This document shows, piece after piece, positions 13,249 to 21,831 of a DNA stretch of 64,000 nt. Every line of letters starts with the position of its first letter. Within the stretch, counting starts at the first letter, position 1. The notes beneath the pieces were generated by a model. The model saw only the letters and a list, made by a program, of their open reading frames with translations. It was not told where the DNA came from and searched no databases. This stretch comes from Neocallimastix lanati (nom. inval.) (taxonomy: Eukaryota; Neocallimastigomycota; Neocallimastigomycetes; Neocallimastigales; Neocallimastigaceae). Made by a program: the position numbers and the translations under genes. Where the stretch lies: the NCBI GenBank assembly GCA_016946835.1, contig JACVTC010000003.1, positions 209,501 to 273,500 on the forward strand, in the 5' to 3' direction.

Positions 13249-14675
13249 TTAATTATCGAGAACTGATACTGAAAAATGATTTGAAGTATTTATTTCTTCA
13301 TTTTGTTCAGTTTCTCTCCCTGAAAAATAATGATAGCTTAATATATAAGATATTATGGCTTTTTTACTTTCTGAATTTGTATTGGTATCGTATAACATAG
13401 AATTAGTAAAATTTTTAATTTTACTGCCATTCGTTGATTTTAAAAATGATGTTATTCTATTTTCCTTGCCATTTTCTGATTTCAATAAAAATAATCGTAT
13501 TCCATAGATGAAAAAATAGTTGGATAAAATATATAGTATGTCAATTAATGAAGGTATTATGAAATGTGAATTATAATCTTTTGCCTTTATAAAATTATAA
13601 ATGGTACATCCAATTAATATTAATGATGTAATATACATACATGTTGTAATTAATCTTATATCAAGTAATGAAGTGTAAATATTCCATTCCATAAATATTA
13701 GAATGAATATTGCAATTAAAATAAATACTTTTTCTACAATAAATAAAATAAAAAGTGTTATTCCAAATGGATTTTCGTTTTCGCATGTTTGGAAATTTTT
13801 ACCATATTTAATTGCATGATCTTTAATTTCAAATGATGGGATAATTAATAGTAAATTTAAAATAATATCATAAAGTGAAAATAAAAATAAAAATATATAT
13901 TTATTTTTAGTTTTATTAATCCATTTAAAAATTATATTATTTTTATTTTGATACGGAAAATTGATAATTAATTTATAAAGTATTGGACAAAATATAAATG
14001 TAAATCCTAAAGATAGAAATATATATCTAAAATGACATTTCAAGATATTGGCTTTTCCATATTCCATAAATATAAAAGATAAACTTATTACAAATCCAAT
14101 AAATATTAATATCCATAGATCAATACTAAAAATATTAAAATATTTTTTATATTTATCAATGAAAAGAAATATTAATGATAATAACATTAATACAATAATC
14201 ATTGAAGTTATTATAAATATAATAAATCCATTTAATGAATTCGAAGGATTAATTTTCACATCATAAATATTGGTAATATCATTAATTTTTTTTAATACTT
14301 CTATTGCTGTTTTATTTCCATATAAAAATTTATGAAAATAGTTAATAAAAATTTTAGAATATTCATCATAATCATTAGTAAGAGAACTCGGTCTTGTTAT
14401 AGGTTGTATATTTTTTGCTAATATACAGTCAAATACTTTACAAACTTCCTTATCATCATATAAACTATTAATTCCTGAAAATTCTTTATAATTCATTATA
14501 AGATATTTTTGATTATCATAAGAAGTTACATATTCTAAAGCTTTTGCTGCTGCTTCTTTCTTTTCATTTGATATATTTTTATTAATACCAACATTTGTTC
14601 CTCCAAGATTTGATGCAGATACTCCTTTTTTATTTCCTACTAATACAGTTCGATTATATACAGGATGTGCACTAT
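13249..14675 (-). pseudogene. 3' part of SBP-7TM receptor gene 1 (interrupted last exon)
   Basis: This is the C-terminal half of a receptor with a bacterial-type substrate-binding extracellular domain and a class C-like seven-helix region. It is almost identical to residues about 270-665 of the intact paralogue at 43433-46464. It carries the end of the binding domain (ITRPSSLTNDYDEYSK), seven hydrophobic helices and a cytoplasmic tail differing from the paralogue. The exon breaks at 14675, where element 1 starts with TGTAACGAAT. The missing upstream part of the same exon resumes at 39493. The two parts (1,427 plus 66 nt) keep the frame, so the gene was intact before insertion. The frame continues about 14 codons into the LTR (to 14718) without an ATG. 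The first ATG left is at the codons for MNYKEF, so any product would lack most of the binding domain. Confidence 0.88.
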
Positions 14676-15284
14676 TGTAACGAATATTGGAATATCCGTG
14701 TTTTAAAGAGTGTAACACAATAGGTAAGCACTTTTTGATTAATAAGTAATTTGGTTTTTTTAAAATATAGTTTTATTAATTAAGAAATTTAAAAATATTA
14801 ATTATAAAGATTAATTATTGTAATATTTCGAATTACTTATTAATTAATTCATTAATTAATAAAAACACAATTTTTTAAATATTTTTTTTTTTGGCTGCGA
14901 AATTCACTCCTATTTATAGTTTTTCAAAATTTAAATCCATAAAAATTTAAAACCATAAAATCATTAAAAAGTTTCATAAAAATTGATTATTTTCGGTTAA
15001 AAAGAATCTAAAAGAAATAATGATAAAAGATAAATTAAAATAGAATTTCTATCTGATTTGTTTCTATTAATTTCTAAGAATTTCTTTTGTTAATTTTTAC
15101 AGAAATTTATACAGAAACAAATACAGAAACAAATACAGAAATGAAGTATAAAAATTCTTTAAAATTTAAATGATATAAAATTTTAGTAAAGGTGTGAGTC
15201 GAACCCTAGTGGTTCAGGCTGAGGTCATAGTGACTAACCACTATGCCAGCATTCTAATTTCTAATTTTTTTAAGATTCGTTACA
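14676..15284 (-). repeat. Element 1 LTR (3' LTR in element orientation), 609 bp
   Basis: Starts TGTAACGAAT and ends ATTCGTTACA, a 10-bp perfect terminal inverted repeat. The copy at 20349 is nearly identical, so insertion was recent. It contains the A box/B box pair described separately and a run of seven T (15265-15271), which in the other copies is the insertion target of further elements. Confidence 0.92.
15189..15255 (-). promoter_or_regulatory. tRNA-like Pol III promoter (A and B boxes) inside element 1 LTR
   Basis: Minus strand: A box TGGCATAGTGG (15238-15248) and B box GGTTCGACTC (15196-15205), about 43 nt apart as in a tRNA gene. The T stem and acceptor stem do not pair well, so this is a tRNA-derived remnant, not a working tRNA. 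It lies in the first 100 bp of the LTR in the coding orientation. The same boxes occur at 20870-20922 and 49289-49341. Confidence 0.65.
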
Positions 15285-15596
15285 TGGTCCTCCTCTAGGA
15301 TTCGGATGCCAGACGAATCTTTTGCTTTAAATCTAAACTATTTCTAATTCTAACTTTTATAATAATAAACTATAACTAAAATACTTATAGGAGTGATAAT
15401 TTAATTAATACATTGAATAATAAAAATTACATGAATTTTAAGTTTTAAAAATAAAGTATAAAAATAAAACTATCTAGAATAAATGTTTTTGAATAATATA
15501 AAATAATTTTTTTTTTTTTTTTAAAATAATCATAAGTTAGAATGATTAATAGTACTTTGATGAAATAAAATTTATTTTTGATTAAATGATTTATAT
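15285..15596 (-). other. Element 1 3' untranslated region with polypurine tract
   Basis: Between the pol stop and the 3' LTR. Next to the LTR the coding strand reads AGAGGAGGACCA and then TGTAACG. The purine block is a good polypurine tract for plus-strand priming. Nothing else is recognisable. Confidence 0.6.
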
Positions 15597-18500
15597 TTAG
15601 TTGGACTCATTAAATTCTTTGATTAGTTCAGGGCAGTTGAGGTTGGATTCAGGTTCCCACGAGGCATCAGATAGTGAGTATCCTTTCCATTTGATGAAAT
15701 ATTGAATTTTTCCATAATGTTTTCTTTTATCCAGAATCTTTTCAACTTCATATTCTTCTTCATCATCTATGATAACCGGTGGAGGTGGTGCTTGAGTTCT
15801 ATTAAAATTGTCTTCATAATATGGTTCTAATTCGGATACATGTATAATTGGATGAATTCTATACTTCTTTGGTAGATCTAATTTGTAAGTTACCGGAGAG
15901 ATTTTCTTTATAATTTTGAAAGGTCCTAATTTTCTTGGTTTAAGTTTTTTGTTTTTGTTTCTTAAAATGAGAGAACTATTCAGCCATACTTTATCATTTT
16001 TCTTGAATTCTGGGGCTTGGGTTCTGTGTTTATTTGCAAAGTTTTCTTGTTTCTTAGAGGCGGTTTCCAAATTCTTTTTTAATTCCTTAGAGAGATCAGA
16101 TAAATTTACTACAAAGTCTTCAGCTCTTGGTACATCGATGTTACTTGGTATTTCTGGTGAATGCCTAGGATTGAATCCATAATTTGCATAGAAAGGTGAG
16201 TAATTAGACGATTCCTGGATTGCATTGTTGTAACTGAATTCGGCCAGATAAAGATAGTTACTCCAATTAGATCCTTTGTAGTTAGCAAAACATCTTAAAT
16301 ATTGTTCAATAACGGAGTTCACCCTCTCCGTCAAACCGTTAGTTTGGTGATGGGATGGAGAAGAGAACTTCAACTTAATGTCGAGGGCATCGCAAACAGC
16401 AGTCCAAAATTTAGAGGTAAATTGGGTTCCTCTATCGGATAGAATTTCATTTGGTAAGCCGTGGAGTCGAAAGACGGTTTTCATAAAAGCAGAAGCAGTG
16501 TCAGGGGCGGAAGGAACGTTTTCAAAAGGAATAAAGTGGCACATTTTAGAGAAGCGGTCGACAATGACAAAGATACAAGTAAAACCAGAAGATTCAGGGA
16601 GATCGGTAATAAAATCCATAGCAATAGAGATCCAAGGGCGATTAGGAATTTCAAGCGGTTGTAAGTATCCATAAGGTTTGTGTCTTGAGTCCTTAGAACG
16701 GCAGCAAGTTTCGCAGGAGCGAATATAGTCTTTAGCATCAGAGTTAAGCGAGGGCCACCAAAAGTCGCGATTTAAAAGATTAATTGTTTTTCGAATTCCG
16801 AAGTGACCAGCGGGGGGAGAGTCATGGCAGATCTTAAAAGCGTGTGAGCGGCAGTTAGGCGGAATATAAAGTTTGTTGTCAAAGAGAAGGTAACCGTTAC
16901 TAAGTGAGAATTTATCGATTTTAGGATGTGGGATTGGGAGCTTGTTATTTCCAAGGTAGTCACAAACGTTATGATAAAATGAATCGTTTTTACATTCGGA
17001 AAGGATTTCTTCAGTGAAAGATACAGCGGAAGTTGGGAAAGCAGCAAAGTTTTCAGGACGGAGCACTGAGAAGGGGATTTCATTAGAATTTTGTTCAGAA
17101 GCAGCATAATCAGGTCTTCTTGAGAGCGCATCGGGTTTTCCATTGATTGAGCCAGAGCGATAGACAATTTTGAAGTTAAACTCAGATAAGAATAGAGACC
17201 AACGAATAAGCCTTTGTGTCATCTTTTCAGGTTTTTTCTGATAGAGAAGGTTGCGATGATCAGAATAAATTGTAAACGGTGTAGGTGTTCCTTTCAGAAG
17301 ATGTCGCCAGTTTTCCAATGCAGAGATGATTACTAAGAGCTCCTTATCGTAAATCGGGTAGTTTCTTTCTGGTGAAGTAAGAGATCTTGAATAAAAGGCA
17401 ATGGGATGAATTTTATTATCTTTTGAAGAAGTTTGGGAGAGAACAGCACCTATAGCAAAATTACTGCTATCGGTTTCAACCATGAATGGGAGATTTCGGT
17501 CAGGATAAGGGAGAACGGGAGCAGAAGTAAATTTGGATTTGATTGTATTAAAAGATTCTTCAGCTTCTTCGGACCAGAGAAATTCGGAGTCTTTCCTTAA
17601 GAGAGCATTGAGGGGATGAGCTAGTTTTGCGAAATTGGGTATGAAGCGTCTATAGTAATTGGCTAAACCTAGAAACGATTGAATATCTTTAACACATGTT
17701 GGAGTAGGCCATTCGAGTATAGAAGAGATCTTTTTTGGGTCCATAAATATACCATTGGAGGAGATTCTATGACCAAGGAAATCGATAAATGGAACGCAGA
17801 ATTCGCATTTTTCGAGCTTTGCGTATAATCCTGCTTTACGGAGTCTAGTGAGAATTTCAGCGAGATGTATCCAATGAGAATCCAAATCAGGAGAAAAGAT
17901 AATTATATCATCAATGTAGCTGAAGGCGAATTTTCCAAGACAGTCTTCAAGAACGTCATTTATGAAATGTTGGAATACTGCTGGTGCATTTTTCAAGCCG
18001 AAAGGCATCACGCGGTATTCGTAGTGGCCATAAAACAGTTTTGCATCGGGTTTTAGTTTTATCTCACAATCATATTGACGATGAGGTGGTAGTTTGTTGG
18101 CAGATTTTTCATCGAAGACATCAATAAATTGCAAAAGCTTTTCAGGAAGATTGTTCGTTTCAGGTTGATTAATTGATTCTAAGGTTTCATCATCAAGTTG
18201 GGGTTCTTTTTCTGTAACGTGAGCAGTGAAAGTCATAGGAATAACCAGGCAATTATTAGTGCAATAACTTGATTTAAAGCAAAGTTTCTTTTCAGAGAAA
18301 TTTATCATTGGATTATGGGTACAGAGCCATTCAGAGCCAAGTATGCAGCAGTAAGAGGGTAAATCGATGATGTAGAATTCAGCTAAGCATTTGTGATTAT
18401 CATAAGTGAGGGAGAGTGGCATGGTTTTGCCTAATATAGTTTGATTTCCACCTATACCGGAGACTTGTGGGACAACATTTTGTTTTTCGAAGGGAATATT

Positions 18501-19460
18501 ATTTTCTTTTGCGAAGTAGATATCCATAAGATTTAATTGTGATCCGGAGTCAATTAAAATTTTGGTTTTAACAGAAGCGTTTGAGGTACTTATATTGAAT
18601 TCAAAGGTTGCAGTTTTAACATTGGGATTATCAGAGAGTCTTGGTCTTGGTTTGGTTGTTTCTGGATTTGTTACGTAAGTAGTATTACTGCTTGTACTGT
18701 TATTATTGTTTCTTTTTCTGTTTTTAATGGGGCAATTATCAAGTTGGTGGTCAGTAGATCCACAATAGAGGCAGAGGTTTTCCTTTCTTCTTCTTTCTTT
18801 CTCTTCTTTTGAAAGAGGTCCATGGGTTTTATTAGGTTTGGATTGAAAAGGTTTTTTACCAGCGTTTCTTTTAAAATTGTTTCTAGTATTACTATTATTG
18901 TTGTTTTGTCGGTTGGTTAAGTTATTAAAGTTTCGATGGTTTGATATGCGGCTATCGATTCTGGAAGCAATTGTTTGCATTGCGAATAATGAACGGGGTC
19001 CTGGAAACATTTCGAGTATTCTGGTAGCTATTTGGTCTTGTAATCCATCCAAGAAAGCATCCATCTTGGCTTCTTCGTTCCAAGATGAATCATCAGCATA
19101 TCGGTTGAATTCCATGATGTAATGTTGAATATCACCGATTCTTTTTTGCTTTATTGTTCTTAACCTATGGTTTGCCACGAAAGTTGCGTCATTATTCCCA
19201 AAAACCGATTTCATTCGTTCGATGAATTCTTCGTAATTACCTAGGCATGGATCCATGTTTTCAATTAACGTTGCTGCCCAGTTCATAGCGGTTCCATATA
19301 GTCTTGAAATAATGTATACCACTTTTGATTCATCATCAACGAATCTATCTGGATAGATCATAAAAAGAAGTTCAATTTTAGCGAGGAATCCTTTAAAATA
19401 CCTTCTATCGCCGGCGAATCCATCCTTGAGTGTTGCATTACTATTGTTTACTTCTTCCAT
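15597..19460 (-). CDS. Chromovirus Gag-Pol polyprotein with internal RT deletion, 1287 aa
   Basis: A single open frame encoding a Ty3/Gypsy Gag-Pol. Gag (about 1-200) is followed by the zinc knuckle CLYCGSTDHQLDNC (about 230-243) and the protease LIDSGSQLN (about 302-310). Then come RT with YIDDI (about 515), RNase H (FMVETDSSN, TIYSDHRNL), and integrase with an HHCC-type zinc region and DDE core (MDFITDL, LSDRGTQF, NGLTERVN). A chromodomain closes it (EVEKILDKRK to WEPESNLN, last 55 residues). The chromodomain places it with chromoviruses. The RT is abnormal: KLFYG near residue 478 runs straight into HYEYRVMPFGL. By comparison with the family, roughly 90-100 residues are missing, including the block with the first catalytic aspartate. 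The deletion is in frame and looks joined at a shared TATGG. The copy should be unable to reverse transcribe by itself. Confidence 0.93.
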   Translation of the reverse strand: MEEVNNSNATLKDGFAGDRRYFKGFLAKIELLFMIYPDRFVDDESKVVYIISRLYGTAMNWAATLIENMDPCLGNYEEFIERMKSVFGNNDATFVANHRLRTIKQKRIGDIQHYIMEFNRYADDSSWNEEAKMDAFLDGLQDQIATRILEMFPGPRSLFAMQTIASRIDSRISNHRNFNNLTNRQNNNNSNTRNNFKRNAGKKPFQSKPNKTHGPLSKEEKERRRKENLCLYCGSTDHQLDNCPIKNRKRNNNNSTSSNTTYVTNPETTKPRPRLSDNPNVKTATFEFNISTSNASVKTKILIDSGSQLNLMDIYFAKENNIPFEKQNVVPQVSGIGGNQTILGKTMPLSLTYDNHKCLAEFYIIDLPSYCCILGSEWLCTHNPMINFSEKKLCFKSSYCTNNCLVIPMTFTAHVTEKEPQLDDETLESINQPETNNLPEKLLQFIDVFDEKSANKLPPHRQYDCEIKLKPDAKLFYGHYEYRVMPFGLKNAPAVFQHFINDVLEDCLGKFAFSYIDDIIIFSPDLDSHWIHLAEILTRLRKAGLYAKLEKCEFCVPFIDFLGHRISSNGIFMDPKKISSILEWPTPTCVKDIQSFLGLANYYRRFIPNFAKLAHPLNALLRKDSEFLWSEEAEESFNTIKSKFTSAPVLPYPDRNLPFMVETDSSNFAIGAVLSQTSSKDNKIHPIAFYSRSLTSPERNYPIYDKELLVIISALENWRHLLKGTPTPFTIYSDHRNLLYQKKPEKMTQRLIRWSLFLSEFNFKIVYRSGSINGKPDALSRRPDYAASEQNSNEIPFSVLRPENFAAFPTSAVSFTEEILSECKNDSFYHNVCDYLGNNKLPIPHPKIDKFSLSNGYLLFDNKLYIPPNCRSHAFKICHDSPPAGHFGIRKTINLLNRDFWWPSLNSDAKDYIRSCETCCRSKDSRHKPYGYLQPLEIPNRPWISIAMDFITDLPESSGFTCIFVIVDRFSKMCHFIPFENVPSAPDTASAFMKTVFRLHGLPNEILSDRGTQFTSKFWTAVCDALDIKLKFSSPSHHQTNGLTERVNSVIEQYLRCFANYKGSNWSNYLYLAEFSYNNAIQESSNYSPFYANYGFNPRHSPEIPSNIDVPRAEDFVVNLSDLSKELKKNLETASKKQENFANKHRTQAPEFKKNDKVWLNSSLILRNKNKKLKPRKLGPFKIIKKISPVTYKLDLPKKYRIHPIIHVSELEPYYEDNFNRTQAPPPPVIIDDEEEYEVEKILDKRKHYGKIQYFIKWKGYSLSDASWEPESNLNCPELIKEFNESN

Positions 19461-19748
19461 TTTTTTTTTTTTTTTTTTTTTTTAATTCTAATTATTGATT
19501 ACTAATTATTAATTATTAATTATTAATTATTATTAATTATTAAATATTGATTATTACTAATTATTATTAATTATTATTATTAATTATTAATAATTATTGA
19601 ATATTGAATATTGATTATTACTATTAATTATTACTAATTATTGAATATTGATTATTACTAATTATTAATTATTAATTATTACTAATTATTGATTATTAAT
19701 TATTATTATTAATTATTAAATATTAATTATTAAATATTAATTATTACT

Positions 19749-19789
<41 letters not shown>

Positions 19790-20348
19790 TTATTATAATT
19801 ATTGATTTTGATTGAATAATAAATATACAATATAATTAATTATTAGAAGAAGTAAATATTTAATTTCAATATAAATAATTTTAATTTCAAGGATGGTTAT
19901 ATGGATTATTGAAAATATTAATAATTTTAATATATAGTAAAATTCAAGGGTTCCGATTGAATTTATAAATTCATGAATGAATTTTGGTAGAAAAATTTAT
20001 AGTCTTGGTAAGTGGTTTCAAAAATAGTAGAAAATGGGATTCCTTAACGGGGTTCCAAAAAGAGTAATAGAGAATGGGATTACTTAACGGGGTTCCAAAA
20101 AGAGTAGTAGAGAATGGGATTCCTTAACGGGGTTCCAAAAAAGAATAGTAGTAAATGGGATTCCTTAACGGTGTTCCAAAAATAGTAGTAGAAAATGGGA
20201 TTCCTTAACGGGGTTCCAAAAATAGTAGTAGAAAATGGGATTCCTTAACGGGGTTCCAAAAATAGTAGTAGAAAATGGGATTCCTTAACGGGGTTCCAAA
20301 AAGAGTAAAAGTGCAAAGGTATTGTGCTTAGTTTAGTGGTGTTTTTAT
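19461..20348 (-). other. Element 1 5' leader
   Basis: Untranslated leader between the right LTR and the gag start at 19460. It holds ATTATTAATT-type simple sequence (19485-19750), a long T run (19751-19787) and the 40-bp tandem array listed next. Directly inside the LTR I see no match to a common tRNA 3' end, so priming may follow the self-priming mode known for some chromoviruses. That is inference. Confidence 0.6.
20025..20310. repeat. Seven 40-bp tandem repeats in element 1 leader
   Basis: Units share GGGATTCCTTAACGGGGTTCC-like cores, broken by AAAAATAGTAGTAGAAAAT. Cores begin near 20037, 20077, 20117, 20158, 20198, 20238 and 20278, a period of 40 (once 41). Units differ by a few substitutions. 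Not a CRISPR: the whole unit repeats and there are no unique spacers. Confidence 0.88.
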
Positions 20349-20943
20349 TGTAACGAATATTGGAATATCCGTGTTTTAAAGAGTGTAACACAATAGGTAA
20401 GCACTTTTTGATTAATAAGTAATTTGGTTTTTTTAAAATATAGTTTTATTAATTAAGAAATTTAAAAATATTAATTATAAAGATTAATTATTGTAATATT
20501 TCGAATTACTTATTAATTAATTCATTAATTAATAAAAACACAATTTTTTAAATATTTTTTTTTTTTGGCTGCGAAATTCACTCCTATTTATAGTTTTTCA
20601 AAATTTAAATCCATAAAAATTTAAAACCATAAAATCATTAAAAAGTTTCATAAAAATTGATTATTTTCGGTTAAAAAGAATCTAAAAGAAATAATGATAA
20701 AAGATAAATTAAAATAGAATTTCTATCTGATTTGTTTCTATTAATTTCTAAGAATTTCTTTTGTTAATTTTTACAGAAATTTATACAGAAACAAATACAG
20801 AAACAAATACAGAAATGAAGTATAAAAATTCTTTAAAATTTAAATGATATAAAATTTTAGTAAAGGTGTGAGTCGAACCCTAGTGGTTCAGGCTGAGGTC
20901 ATAGTGACTAACCACTATGCCAGCATTCTAATTTCTATTTTTT
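20349..20943 (-). repeat. Element 1 LTR (5' LTR in element orientation), interrupted; end at 39475-39487
   Basis: Near-identical to 14676-15284 until the T run at 20938-20944, where element 2 begins. The missing tail AAGATTCGTTACA is at 39475-39487, after the nested elements. A box and B box are at 20912-20922 and 20870-20879. Confidence 0.92.
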
Positions 20944-21442
20944 TGATAAGAATGTACTAAATAATGCATTCTTAATTAAATCTACGATTTATTTCTAATA
21001 CATTATGTGTACATTATTATTTTTGTACTTTAATAAATTTTTAAATCCAAAGATCAAAAATTAAATCAAATATTATATTAAACTTTATATTTTTATATTA
21101 AATCTTATATTAAAAGTAATATTTTTATATATTTAAAACTTATATTAGCAATATTAATAATAAATCTTATTTTTTTTTTTATATTAATAATGAAAATTTA
21201 TATTAATAATATTTTTATATATTGATAATTAAAAATTTATATATTATATTTTAACTTTTTATTATAAAATTTTATATCGAAATGTTTTATTTTATATTGA
21301 AAAATATTTTATTTTATTAAAAACCTTTATATTAGAATAGTATTTTTATTTTTATTTGAATATTTTAACAGATTGTAATAAAAATTATAGCCAATTAAAT
21401 AAATTCTTATTAGTAATATTTTAGATATTTTTAAATAAATAA

Positions 21443-21502
<60 letters not shown>

Positions 21503-21808
21503 TTTTATTAATATTATAAATGTATTTTATTTATATTGTTATAATTAAATTTTATATAATTAATTATAAAAATCAATTTAAATTTAATAGTTTTTATAAA
21601 AAAAAAAAAAAAAAATAAATAAAATGTAATTTAGTGGCAAGAACAACTTTTATGCCTTGAAAAAAGTATAAATAGTTGTAAATTTTGCTACTAATTTTTA
21701 AATATCATCAAATAAAATCAAATAAATTTATAAATAAAAATAATAAATAAATAAATAAAATTTGTGTTTCCTTACTTTATTTTTATTTAATTCTCTAAAA
21801 CCTTAACA
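20944..21808 (+). repeat. Element 2 left LTR, 865 bp
   Basis: TG...CA ends. The first 90 bases contain inverted blocks (AATGTAC with GTACATT, ATAATG with CATTAT) that could fold into a long hairpin. A poly(A) tract of about 55 bases lies at 21446-21500 and differs slightly in length in the right LTR. TATAAAT-like sequence near 21668 is a plausible promoter element. Confidence 0.9.
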
Positions 21809-21814
21809 TTTATA

Positions 21815-21831
21815 TGGTGGAGATATCGGGG
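21815..21831 (+). promoter_or_regulatory. Primer-binding site, element 2
   Basis: TGGTGGAGATATCGGGG, six bases after the LTR end. The same 17 bases follow the LTRs of elements 3 and 4. It starts with TGG, as expected for pairing with a tRNA CCA end. The implied tRNA acceptor stem would begin GGAGATA; I cannot name the tRNA. Confidence 0.75.

Noticed and set aside
14048-14266. 72-codon plus-strand frame (also 44229-44447)
   Set aside because: Antisense of the transmembrane coding region, present in both paralogues only because they are near-identical.
13249-14718. Single 489-codon receptor frame starting inside the LTR
   Set aside because: The first codon at 14718 is GTG, not ATG, and the first 14 codons are LTR sequence. 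The paralogue and the ACTAT duplication show the true exon ends at 14675 and resumes at 39493.
15189-15255. A functional tRNA gene
   Set aside because: T stem and acceptor stem do not pair; only the A and B boxes fit.
16378-16738. Overlapping frames on both strands inside element 1 pol
   Set aside because: Shadows of the integrase coding sequence with no independent features.
20025-20310. CRISPR-like array
   Set aside because: The whole 40-bp unit is repeated with no unique spacers, and the host is eukaryotic.
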